Shown here piece after piece: positions 53,552 through 64,000 of a DNA stretch of 64,000 nt. Under the pieces are notes generated by a model, which saw nothing but the letters and a program-made list of their open reading frames with translations, ran no database searches and had not been told where the DNA came from. The position numbers and the translations under genes are program-made. The first letter of the stretch is position 1, and every line of letters begins with the position of its first letter. Location: NCBI GenBank assembly GCA_013400155.1, contig VXBM01000130.1, positions 357,529 to 421,528 of the forward strand. Direction: 5' to 3'. Source of the stretch: Helopsaltes ochotensis. Its lineage: Eukaryota > Chordata > Aves > Passeriformes > Locustellidae.

Positions 53552-56500
53552 TTTAAAAATTATGAAAAAAATGATAAATCTTATTAAATAAAATCATTTG
53601 GAAAGAATAACAAAAATCATGCCTAAAGGCATAAACAACCTTCTAGCTGATGGGTTGAAGAATGAAACTTTTTCCTCAGGGCAGATTTTATAATTGCTTA
53701 GCATGTCTTCTTCCAGCTTTCTTTAAAACACATTATGGCACTGAGAGTCACTGCTAAAAATGGAATAGTAGAGTAGATGGAGGGCAGGATTGTTTTTGCA
53801 ATGACATTCTTGCAGCCCACATCACTTTAATGCTGTTTTCATTTAGTTGTTTGGTCCCAGAATTTGCTAAACAGATTCTAAGATGACCCTTTTCTCAGCT
53901 CAATCTTTTTTCCATTTTATATTTGCAGTATATTTTATGCAAAGTTAACTTCAGCAGACTCTCCACAGTACTTACTGCCTCAGCTACATCTTTCACCTCT
54001 TAGCCTCATTCACACATTCTGTTCTCAGGCTACTAGAGCTCTGTTTTGTTTTTTCTGTCATTCTGTCCTTTCTGGCTTGGTTTCTATCTTTCTTGTGGCT
54101 TTTCAAGTCTTACTGAAAGCTTTTTTTTTCCTGAACAAGAATAGTTGGCACACTATTCTGCTTTACTAAGAAAGAAAAAACAAACAGAATATAAATTACT
54201 AAAACTGGTAGAGGATCCTGGTTTTCCTTCTAGGATTTGATTGTCTTCATTCCACTTTTTTTTTTACAGAAATAGACTCTTTCAATCCATACCAAATGGG
54301 TAAAGAAAAAAATTTTAGCTGATACATATTAAGTCCATTAACACTGTAGTCACCAGTTAAACTATAAGGAAACAGCTTCTCAAGAGTTCTGTCCTAAGAT
54401 CTGTAGGGTGAAAAAATAGGGCAGTGTAGCTGAAATAAACTAAATATACTGGCAGGCTGAACTGGATGGTCTGGTTCTGGTAAAAGAAAAGTCTTTTATT
54501 CTTATGAATTTATGTTGTAATATGTAAAATTGAATTTGTGTCTAGAAAACACAGCAATGACCAATGTAAATTGATGCACATAAATAATTTCTTTCTTTAT
54601 GGATATCAATTTTACATACATTTTTTTCATCCAGGTGTGAATTAACTATTTACTTTTTATATCATAAATTATGCAGCTTAAATAAGTGTGGCTTATCTAT
54701 ATGTCTGATGCAAATAAACTGACAGACTCTCAACCTTGTATGAATTTTACAAGTATGATTTACTGTACTTCATAATCAGTTACTGCTTTTAGCTTTCATA
54801 AGTAAAAAATTGTTCCAGCATTTTCTTTAAATTACCATTTCAAGTAAGACTTTCAGGACTCATGTGATGATCCAGTTAGTAGGTGCCAAAAGACAATATG
54901 TTGTGAAAAACATACTCTTTTTTTTTTTCCACTTCAGCTTAATCTGCCAGTAATTCTGCAGTGATCTTCACAGGCTTCTTAGTGTTTTATATAATGTTCT
55001 AAACTGGACATTGTTCTGCAGTTAAACTTTCTTACAAGGTTTCCTTTAAACATTACACACATAGAGTTTAGTACTGAAGTGTCCCCCCATATTTTCATTC
55101 TGTCTATGATTTGTTGCAACTGACTGTGCACAGAACTGAACAACAGTGGTGATGCTGGCAGTTTTTCTGTGATCATATTTAGTTGAATGGGTGCTGTGAA
55201 TATTGAACTCCCCATGCACAGAAGAACAAGAAGGGTGAAGGAGCCAGCCTGAGGATACTAGTACTAAAATAGTTTAGAGACAAATTGAGTGAGGATACAG
55301 GACTTGCATTGTGAAAATTAATTCTCTATTCATGTCTAGCATTCACATAATCTGCCCATGATTATGTGTTTCTACACTGACATTTGCACTTAACTAAAAT
55401 ATGGTTGTACGAAAAATTGCTTTTTTGGTGCAGTAGTTTAAAAAAAATCACCTCAGATCATACTAGGATTAATAATTTCTGAATCATTTCCTGATTTTTA
55501 AGCTTCTAACTCACTTGTAGGCAAATCAATGGAACAGAGGGCTGTGATTCACAGCATTACTAGAAGGAGAATGGCTGTCACGGGACCTCAAGAGTTAGTC
55601 CATGCAGAGGGAAAGTATCTGAGTTCAGGCTTTCACAAATGCAGGGTACTCAGAGGAAGATGATGTTCTCAGTCTCTTTTGACAACATTATATCAATAAT
55701 TTAAATGGCCCTAGAATCCTCATCCTGAGGATGAATGAATGTCTTAATCATGAAATCAGACATGAGCCTCTCTCACATTTCTGTACTGTGCATTCTTTCA
55801 CCTTTATCAAGTCAACTCAGTCCCAGACAGAAACTCAACTGAATATTGTCAGTGTGGGGCTGGGACCCACCCACCCAGCAGCACTGAGCTCATGCCCTGG
55901 GAAGTAACAACTGGGCAAGCTCAGCTCTGCATTGGACTTCTTCATGGGTCCTCTTGGCTCAGAGACGAAGCAGAACAGGAGACTGTAGATATAACTTGTC
56001 TTGTTCCTGCTCTAGATGCAAATCTTTATTCAAAATGGAACAGGATTGTGCTCAAAATCTGTTCCGAATGTTTTTATTTGTTCTTGTCCATTCACAAACC
56101 CTTTGTGAGTCAAGACCTTTGAACATTTGTACGAAAACTATTTGAAATTTTTCTGCTGTGTAGGCTATAGAGCTTGGCCCAGTCCTCTCAGATGCCTTCC
56201 ATTTAATTTTTTCCACTCACACAGTGGCAAAAAGGGATGTCTTTGTTCTGTCAAATTCTGATTCATCTTAGTCTCACCCCATCAACTGTACTGTGGAATT
56301 GGAGAACACTCAAGTTTTTGTAATAAAATCCAGAGAGGCAGAAGGAACTAAATCTTCACTAAGAATTCTTTTATTCTTCTACTTTGTTATATATAACTAA
56401 AAATTAATTGTTCCTCAAATTAAAGGTAATTCTTCTAATGACTCCTTTTACTGAATATATCAACATTTCTGCTGTAACTCTGCTTTTTAAGTCAATAATC

Positions 56501-57628
56501 TCAGTGCTTGAACAATTGACTATATGTTGCTTTCCTATAGTTCACAGCTAGGGAAATTAATTTCATTCTGTTCAGACTCAAAGCAAATGTTTGACTAAAT
56601 GGAATTAGTTTACTGATACATGAACAAATCTAGAAAAAGATTTAATTACATTTACAGGAATTTAATCTAATGAATCAGGTTGTTTTTTTCCTAGTATTTA
56701 ATGGACCTTACCAGGATCAGTACATCACCAAAAATACTGAAGTAATTTCTTTCATACTCTTCTTTGAAGGAGCAACCTGTAAAGTTAATAAATAATTACA
56801 TACAGTTTGTGCAATCATATGAAGCAAATAGTTCTTCTTTTTTTTTTTTTCACCTTCTGTGTTCTAGATAATAAGTCTATAATCAAGACTGGTTTCTGTG
56901 TAACAACATAAATGTCTTTGCAGAAAATATCTGCATAATGGGCACGTTAGGGATAGATTAGCCACATTGACTTTCTGATCTGGTGGTCTGTCTTCAACAG
57001 TAGTCAGTACTGAGTGTAGCAAAAGAAGCACAAGATTTATTAATACTGGATAAGCACATGATAACTTCTTAAGAGAATATTTCTTTAAAAATATTTGCCT
57101 TACTGTTTTAAATTGTTTCCAATCTATCCAGAAAGTATAACGTGCTTAACTTGACCACACAAACACATTTACCTCTTCTCCCACAGTAAGATTGTAGTTT
57201 TACTAATATCTCATGGCAATGAATGCATTATTCTAATATTCGAGTGAGAAATCAGACTCTTGCTGGAGCTACACAAAAATGGAAGGCTTCTTTTGTTCCT
57301 GTGCACTGCCTAACTGTATTGCCCACAGCATTCATTAGTAATATGAAATGGCTATCCTATGCTCTTGTACTGGTTCCATGTCAATGTCTCTTTTTTTGAG
57401 GCCTTTTGATGTTTCTAGTTATTTTACTTCTGCCTTAGATGTTTGACTCTTTGTATTAGTTTCTCAGACTATAGTCTTTCAACTACAGTGTTTCGACTCA
57501 AGCAACTTTATGAACTCCAGAATTAAGTAGCTTATAATATTAAAATTTTTTTATCTCTGCTCTTTGTAACCTTATTTAAATAGTCCTGTACTAACCCTTT
57601 TCAGGCTTTTCCAAGTTTATATATAACA

Positions 57629-57656
57629 TTTTCATAATAAACTTTCATTATGAAAA
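57629..57656. repeat. Short perfect inverted repeat
   Basis: TTTTCATAAT and ATTATGAAAA are perfect 10-bp arms around an 8-base loop. They could form a small hairpin. The arms are too short and AT-rich for a microRNA precursor, and no U-tract terminator context applies in a vertebrate genome. Confidence 0.6.
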
Positions 57657-58270
57657 ATGAAAACTCAATGAAAACTTTTACTTTTCACTTCTATAAGAAA
57701 CTGCTATAACAATTAGAAGCAGAAAGGCAATATTTTGATGATCTAGAAAAATATTTTGTTTTTTGAAGTAGAAACGTAGTACAAAAATATTTCTAACAGA
57801 GACGTTTTGCATTTTTTTAATCAGGTTTTAAATACTAGCAGAAGAGGCAATAATGTCTAGAAGCTAATTCCTTCAATTAGGACATGTTACAAGTCTTTCA
57901 TTTTTATAATATTAATTGCAAAATCATACATTGCTAAAGCAAACAAGCATTTCTAGCATTGAATCTTATTTACACAACATTAATGGCAAAATTAATTTTG
58001 ATTGTATAAAACTTCTATTCAATTCTTCACTTTCAGGAGAAAGGTGAATGTTATATTTCCAGTACCCAGCAATTTGGCTTTCACTCAAATGCACATTGCC
58101 TATGTTGTCACACGAATAACATAATCTGTTTACCAAACTTGATCTTGTTATTAATCTATTGTATTTTAGAAGAAAAAAAATTCTAATGCCGTTTCTGTTT
58201 CCTAGATTATTTCATCTAGCAAAAAAAGATTGATTGTAAGAAGAAATTATTCCCAATATAGTGAGCTAGT

Positions 58271-58425
58271 GTGAACCATTTATGAACTTATAATTGCTCA
58301 GAAGTTTGTTTTTACATTTTGTAGCTTTTTTTTTTCCTCCTGTATTGTCGTCTGGATTAGGTGCCATTTGTTTTCTCTAAGACAACTTAAATCCAGAGTT
58401 CTGAGTAAAGTGAACCATTTGTGAA
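58271..58425. repeat. Spaced direct repeat GTGAACCATTTRTGAA
   Basis: GTGAACCATTTATGAA at 58271-58286 recurs with one change (GTGAACCATTTGTGAA) at 58410-58425, 139 bases downstream. Each copy is followed by an AT-rich TTAT-type stretch. Duplicated factor sites or chance are both possible. Confidence 0.5.
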
Positions 58426-61400
58426 TTATGTGTTTTGTTGATATAGCTCAAATTTATGCATAGAGATTACCAAGAATTAACAACAGCAAAAGAATTGTTA
58501 CTTACCTGAGAAACATTTTTGCAGCCACACATATGTAGAGCTATTCTAATGTTATTCTGATTTCTTCTTTCTTTTGGATGGCACTTTTACATTCTCAGTG
58601 AGGCTTTGTTCTGCTCTTATTCAAAGAGCAAGAAGTAGATCTTTTGAAAGATTTGTGGCATAATCAAACGGGAAACTGAGGAGAGAAAATGGATAAAATA
58701 ATCTGAAAGTCTTGGGTAAGTAAAAGGGAAAAAAAAAATTGTAGGATATTTAGTACACTTGCACACATAAAAATATTCACGTACATACACAGTCACACAT
58801 AAAGAAATATAGTTACACAGGCGGAAATATATACAGATGTTTCCAGAGAATGACAGAAACGTTATGCCCAGCTTGATGGGCTTTTTGTCTTTGCTGCTTT
58901 CTGATTCTTTATCGCTGCCTCAATTGCAATAATACTACTATATTTTGGTTATACCACATAGGCACAACAGGATTCTCAGTGCTTTAAAAAAAAGTTCATC
59001 CAGAATTATATTTTATTTACAAGGGCAAAAATAATGGAGATGAGGTTTTATAGACCTTTACTTTCAGTGCTGTTTTCTGAGGAAAAAGCTTCTTGGTTCA
59101 AAACTATGATCAGTTTTATTTATAAGTAAAATCACAAAGATGATCACTATAATAGTACAACATATTCTTTACTGGTTGTTTTAGAGTATAAAAATCTAAG
59201 GAATATTGGCACAAGAGCAGCTAAGTCCCTAAAGATCTGAGTATCTGCAAAAGAGTACAAGAAAAGAAAGACAGACCCGTATAAAAAACACCCTATTGTG
59301 AGTTATGTAAATTTTGATAGCTGCCTGGCTAAGAAATATCGTGCACCACCAAATCCAAAGCAGCTGTGTAGAATACATTGAAAGCGCATGTTAATTGATT
59401 AAAAACAACCTTAATCAAAATATTCATCAATTGGAGCTATATGTGCATTTCTACACTGCTAGCCACACTAAGTATGGATTAACACCAATTCCAAAACTAT
59501 ATAATATGCTTATCCATGAAGCAGAGCAAAATACGAAAAACTGTGTGGAGGAACTGGTGGGAGAAACAAAGGTTTGCAAAAAGACAGGACTTGCCAAGGG
59601 GTCCACAGTGGCCTGGGTAAGAAGCACGGAAGAAAGGGCAGCTGGAGCTGCTCTCTGCCAAACCAGCACGATTCCATTCTAACACATGTAGAGGAGGTAG
59701 AAAATTCACCAAGTGAAAAAGCTGTAGAAAATCATCTCAGATGTGGGTACAGAGAATGGCAAGTGGGTAAACAAACTCCTCTTTAGGAAAAAGAGAGAGA
59801 AAATGTTTAGTCATTTTTAGTCTTCATAGGAATACCAATTAGAAACTGTTACAACTAACTTCAGCCTAAATGCTGCACAGATGGATAGTCTTCAAGACAA
59901 ATTAATTTACGAGAATTAAAATAATGATAACCAGAATCTCTGCCCTTTTACCTGCTAAGTGCAGGGACTCATCCTGAATTCTTTTGTATCAAAGTCTTCA
60001 AAAAACTGTACAAAAGAGCAATTAACTTCAGTGAAATTACTGTTCATTAACCCCTTTTGACATTAGAAAATAAAGCACTTTAGAGAACAGATACTGAAAT
60101 TAAAGTTAATTGAAATTAGAAGATATACCTCCCTGAAAAAAAAATTCTCTCTGTCAGAAGACACCTCTTATTCTAGTTGTCAGATTCTTATTAGCTCACT
60201 TTTTCTCTATGTAAATATAAAACAACGAGTTGTTAAACATTTTCTTTATACAACCATAACAACCTTCCATGATAACAGCATATTTCCTTGGAAAATAGAA
60301 TTAAAGTGATTCATGTTACTGATTATAAATAGCAGTCATTCAATTAAATAGTCTTATTCAAGTCAAAGAGATTACTTTTGTAATAACCTAATTCTGGTAA
60401 AAATATACTTTTAGTTTTTATATGCTTTATACCAGAAACACCATCTTAATTTCAGATCGTCTTAAAATGAAGCAAGATTTTGCAGTCATGAAATGGAAAA
60501 AAAGCGCAGCATCAAAGGTAATGAAAATTACAAAGAGCTAATGCATTGAATCTTGAGAATTTAATGCCAATTTGCTGGAACAACTTCAGGAGAAAACTGG
60601 TTCCCTCTTGCTGAAATGTGACAAATTCATGAACGAACTCCTTAGCTGACTGGAAAAGCAGTAAGATCAGTGTGGTCGTTACATCATTTAATTAATTAAT
60701 AGGCAATTCTAATAAATACATAGAAATATAACAGAAATACAGAACTAAGATTGGAAAGACATTTTTCAAAATACCAAACTGTACTGTTAAGTCACAAATC
60801 TATTCACAGCTAAGGAGTGCAGACTTCAAACCAATATATCTAACTTCTGATGATTATTTATGTCTGACATCAGTGTGATTTAGACACCCAAATTCTACAG
60901 CCATTCTGAACATACCAGCCTGAATTACAGGCTTTTGGAGCAAGATAAGCCCCGAAGCAATATAATGCAAGCACACTGGTGACAACATCTAGAATTTTTC
61001 TGTATATAAGGAATGCTATATATTTGAGCTGAAAGAGAATCAGAGCAGCCACCTGTAAATAACAACCAGGCATAGTACAAGGTGCTTAAGATACTATTTT
61101 ACAAATAAACCAATGAAAACAACTTTCATTGTCATCATGTCTAATGCCTTGTTTCCTGAGGCAATGTGCATCGTACAGCCCAGTCCCTTTCAGAAGTGCT
61201 CTCTTATCAAATTGGTTAGAGGACAAATGATAGCCAAAACAGACTTAAAAGAAAGCCTATTTCAAAATCTAATTCTTCTTATGGCTACCAGATTCCTACT
61301 CTTCTAATGTTTGCTGTATTTGTTTCCATTGTCTTTGGTCTTTTGATCCATGTGCATTTGCTCTTTGACTGGGAAAATTCCTCTGTGGCACTGAACCAGC

Positions 61401-62329
61401 ATTGTTTTTTCTTTTGATAAATTTCTAGCAAGCAATTATATGATCTATGAGATAGATGGAAAAAGACAGATTTTTTTTTTAAGCACTCTGGTAAAATGAA
61501 CTCCCTACTTTTTTGATTACTCTAGCAGCCCCTGCCTAGAATTCATCTAGATGACTAGAATTGAATAAAGAATCGAGGTCAAGGGTATAACAGTGACTTT
61601 TTTTGTATTTCAGTATTTGAGTGCAGCACTTTTTACTTCCACAAATTCTTGAAATTTATTGGATTAAGAAAGGCAAAGCAAAGTGTGGCAGCAGCACTTG
61701 TGTTGGAAACATCACAAAGCAGAAAAGAATTCAGATACGAGATTGGTAGTACAGCTTTGTCAAGATGACTTTAATTTTTATTGGATTATCACAGACAGAA
61801 GGACAGTAACTCACAAGTCACCGTAGTACAGGCAGTGGCCTGGCAGCCTGCTCCAAAGGGTTCCCAGTCTCTCACCACCTTGTCTGTCGAGTTCTGCTGC
61901 TTGTATAAATGTTCAATGGTAACAGCCACAGACCTGCTCTGGTGTCTCAAGTTTTCACTAAAACAAATAAACAAGCAAACTTTGCATCTCACCAGTCCTA
62001 AAGACTGACATTCTAAACTGGATCAAAGTTCAGAATATTTCATGTTCAGACACTGCAGCACCTGTATAACGTCCAAAACAATGCATTTAGTGTCTATCCC
62101 ATACTCATAGAAAACATCAGAATCTTTGCACACAATAGAGCCACAGACCTTAAACCACGTGGCTGAAGCAAAGTAAATTACCATACTGTCTGACATTATA
62201 AATTAGAGTCAGAAGGTAATTATGCCATATTTTTTGCCGAAGTTCATGGCTCACAGGCACAGATGGATTCTTACTATTTTTGGAGTAGTGTAGACTCCTG
62301 ATGCCATGGAAAAAGAAAAAATACTGAGA

Positions 62330-62578
62330 TGTATCGCACTGTTTAGCACAGGAAGAACCACGCAGGACACTCGATGAGAAGAGGGATCAAAAAGAGAGAT
62401 TGAGTTTATTCTTTCTTTCTTAAATAGCCCTCAGATCCATGCAAGGGATTGGGTGAGAGTGTGACCACCTCTCAACCCCACTGGCCCAGCTGACCATCAG
62501 TCAGGTGTATTTCCCATCCGAGAGCACGTGATATTTGCCAAGGACGTGTCTCAAATAAACCCTATCTTACAGATAACA
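62330..62578 (-). mobile_element. Probable short solo LTR, minus strand
   Basis: On the minus strand the segment runs TGTTATCTGTAAG ... ACTCTCACCCAATCCCTTGC, then GGGCTATTTAAG (a TATA-like box; CTTAAATA at 62419-62426 on plus). AATAAACTCAATC follows within about 15 bases (TTTATT at 62405-62410 on plus), then TTTTTGATCCCTCTTCTC and GTGTCCTGCGTGGTTCTTCC, reaching ...ACA at 62330. A promoter box, poly(A) signal and U5-like tail in this order and spacing are typical of compact avian retroviral LTRs. The ends are chosen from TG/CA only, with no target-site duplication. It could be an LTR fragment or chance. Confidence 0.5.
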
Positions 62579-64000
62579 CCAGCGTGAGAAAAAGGCAAAG
62601 CACTGCCTAAACATTGAGAATTCTGACTCCATTCTAATGACTAAGAAACACATCAGAAAGGCTGCAAAATGAGGGCAACAGAGAGGAAAATTTTTTTTTC
62701 CTGTATCTACTACATCCTTCATGATTGCATTAATTAGCTCTCAATACTGAGTTGGACAATATTCTACCTATACAGTTAATCAAATCAAGATTGACTCTGG
62801 AGCTGACCATCCCAGGTAGTTAAAAGTGACTTAATGCAACTGAATGTCCCAAGTAGCTAAGAAGAAAAATTTTCATTCCCACTCAGTTGTGGTACATCAA
62901 AATTATGGGAATAACTGATGCCTTATTGTAGGACTTTCTCTCAAAGCACTGAAAAAAATAAAAGAAGGAAGAAATTGAAGTAAGCTACCAGTTCCTCTTC
63001 ACATCTCCAGAACGTGTAACACAATACAAATTTCTGCCTTAGTCTCTATTACTTATTTCACTTATTATATAGTATTCTCTTTGAAAATTAAGTAGTTGTC
63101 TTCTTGGAGACCTTTTAACATAACATGAAGGATTGTTTTTACTATTCTCACCTTGAACACAAGATCTTTCCTTTAGCCGTATTCTCAAGTGCTCATTCAT
63201 ATGCCCTCCTGTAAAACTCAAACACATTGCCTGAGAATGGAAATGGATTTCCTCAGTACTGTACAAAGCCCACCTAAGTACAGTAGGCTGGAAATGTTTG
63301 CGTCTCAAGCTCATTGCCAATAAACTAATGAAAAGAGAAAAAATTATTCTTCCTCAGTGGGATACCTTCGCGTATTAAAGGCACAATAGCAATTTTAAAA
63401 ATATATAATCCCAAAATTTGGAATTCTGTCCCCTTCAGAAATCCTATTTAAGGCAAAACAGACATCTTTAATACTGTGGAGTAATAGCATGAAAGTTTGG
63501 TGCATAAAGTATTAAAAAGTACTTACTTTTTTTTCGCGGTTCAAATATGTACCACCAATAGTTTTCTTTTAATATTTTCTTTCTTTCCTCAAATAGGACT
63601 TGCAATATGTTCAGATATCTGAAAAGTAAAGAACATACTCTGAATAAAAATTCCTCTTACTGAAAACATTCTTATTGTTATTTAATTTGGCATAAAAACA
63701 CATAAAAATAGATCTCAGAAAAAGTATGAAGCATCATTGAGGAAGTTACCAAGCAACCACTCTTTAAAACAAATTAGAATAATATTTTTCTATCCATTTG
63801 GTGAGCCTATACCAGAAAAAATATCTATGCTAGATTGTAATATGCTGAGAAGAAATTCCAATACAAAATGCAATTTTAATTGTAATGATCAGCAAATGAA
63901 GATACAGAAATGACACCAAATGCACAGCATAATTACGGGAGGCATTGGAAACAGAGACAACTTCATTGCACCACGTTTTCCAGAGATGAGCTACAGCAAT
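62579..64000. other. AT-rich unique DNA, no recognised gene
   Basis: I see no gene or clear repeat here. A 93-codon minus-strand open frame (63039-63320) has no recognisable domain. Confidence 0.6.

Larger units (their letters stand above)
41876..62329. other. AT-rich unique DNA, no recognised gene
   Basis: Contains low-complexity tracts and one exon-like segment listed separately. The 42.7-43.5 kb part is somewhat richer in GC and holds a plus-strand open frame (43040-43375) with no recognisable domain. At 50521-50711 a good plus-strand acceptor (TTTGTCTCTTTAG) leads into 63 open codons ending in a stop, with AATAAA near 50969. At 58506 a consensus minus-strand donor (CTCAG|GTAAGT) lacks a convincing exon behind it. 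Confidence 0.55.

Noticed and set aside
54451..54480. GGCAGGCTGAACTGGATGGT considered as a CR1 3' fragment
   Set aside because: Only about 25 bases resemble the CR1 tail block, and the terminal 8-bp units and preceding sequence are absent.
57629..57656. Hairpin considered as microRNA precursor
   Set aside because: Ten-base arms are too short and no known mature microRNA sequence is present.
59540..59790. Less AT-rich segment with open frames on both strands
   Set aside because: No recognisable protein or repeat. Overlapping opposite-strand frames suggest a chance dearth of stops.
61720..62008. Overlapping 67- and 75-codon frames considered as a gene fragment
   Set aside because: Frames on both strands are open over the same bases, and neither gives a recognisable peptide or splice context.

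Overview
This window looks like AT-rich, non-coding nuclear DNA from a bird. The diagnosis rests on repeats. There are two clear CR1 retrotransposon copies with the avian-type 3' end (8-bp ATTCTATG-like units after a TGGACTTGATGATCTTAGAGG-type block). There are also several solo LTRs of the kind scattered through avian genomes. I see no bacterial-type operons, ribosome binding sites, CRISPR arrays, tRNAs or rRNAs. I do not recognise any protein-coding gene. The open frames are short, mostly begin at arbitrary ATGs, and lack codon-level similarity to families I know. The exceptions are the broken CR1 reverse-transcriptase frames near 41 kb. The window is best read as intergenic DNA or part of a very long intron.

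Layout. 1-8.5 kb: unique AT-rich DNA with a T/C-rich tract near 0.45 kb and a possible worn CR1 tip at about 0.1 kb. 8.57-9.12 kb: minus-strand CR1. 9.1-13.3 kb: unique. 13.3-15.0 kb: two different minus-strand solo LTRs about 0.7 kb apart. 15.0-30.9 kb: unique, with microsatellites. 30.9-31.6 kb: plus-strand solo LTR that also holds the longest open frame of the window (162 codons). 31.6-40.95 kb: unique. 40.96-41.88 kb: plus-strand CR1 carrying the 3' part of ORF2 as a frameshifted pseudogene with a ruined reverse-transcriptase active site. 41.9-62.3 kb: unique, with low-complexity tracts at 45.5, 47.8 and 53.5 kb. 62.33-62.58 kb: probable short minus-strand LTR. 62.6-64 kb: unique.

Some short segments are bounded by good splice acceptor and donor motifs and stay open in one frame. 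The better ones are plus strand 24209-24360 and 36902-37165, and minus strand 19762-19828, 27428-27491 and 47323-47407. They are recorded at low confidence because none translates to a protein I recognise, and a window this size yields such combinations by chance. No previously undescribed system is evident. The most useful leads are the LTR cluster near 14 kb, the small 62.4 kb LTR and the 36.9 kb exon-like frame with a possible membrane helix.
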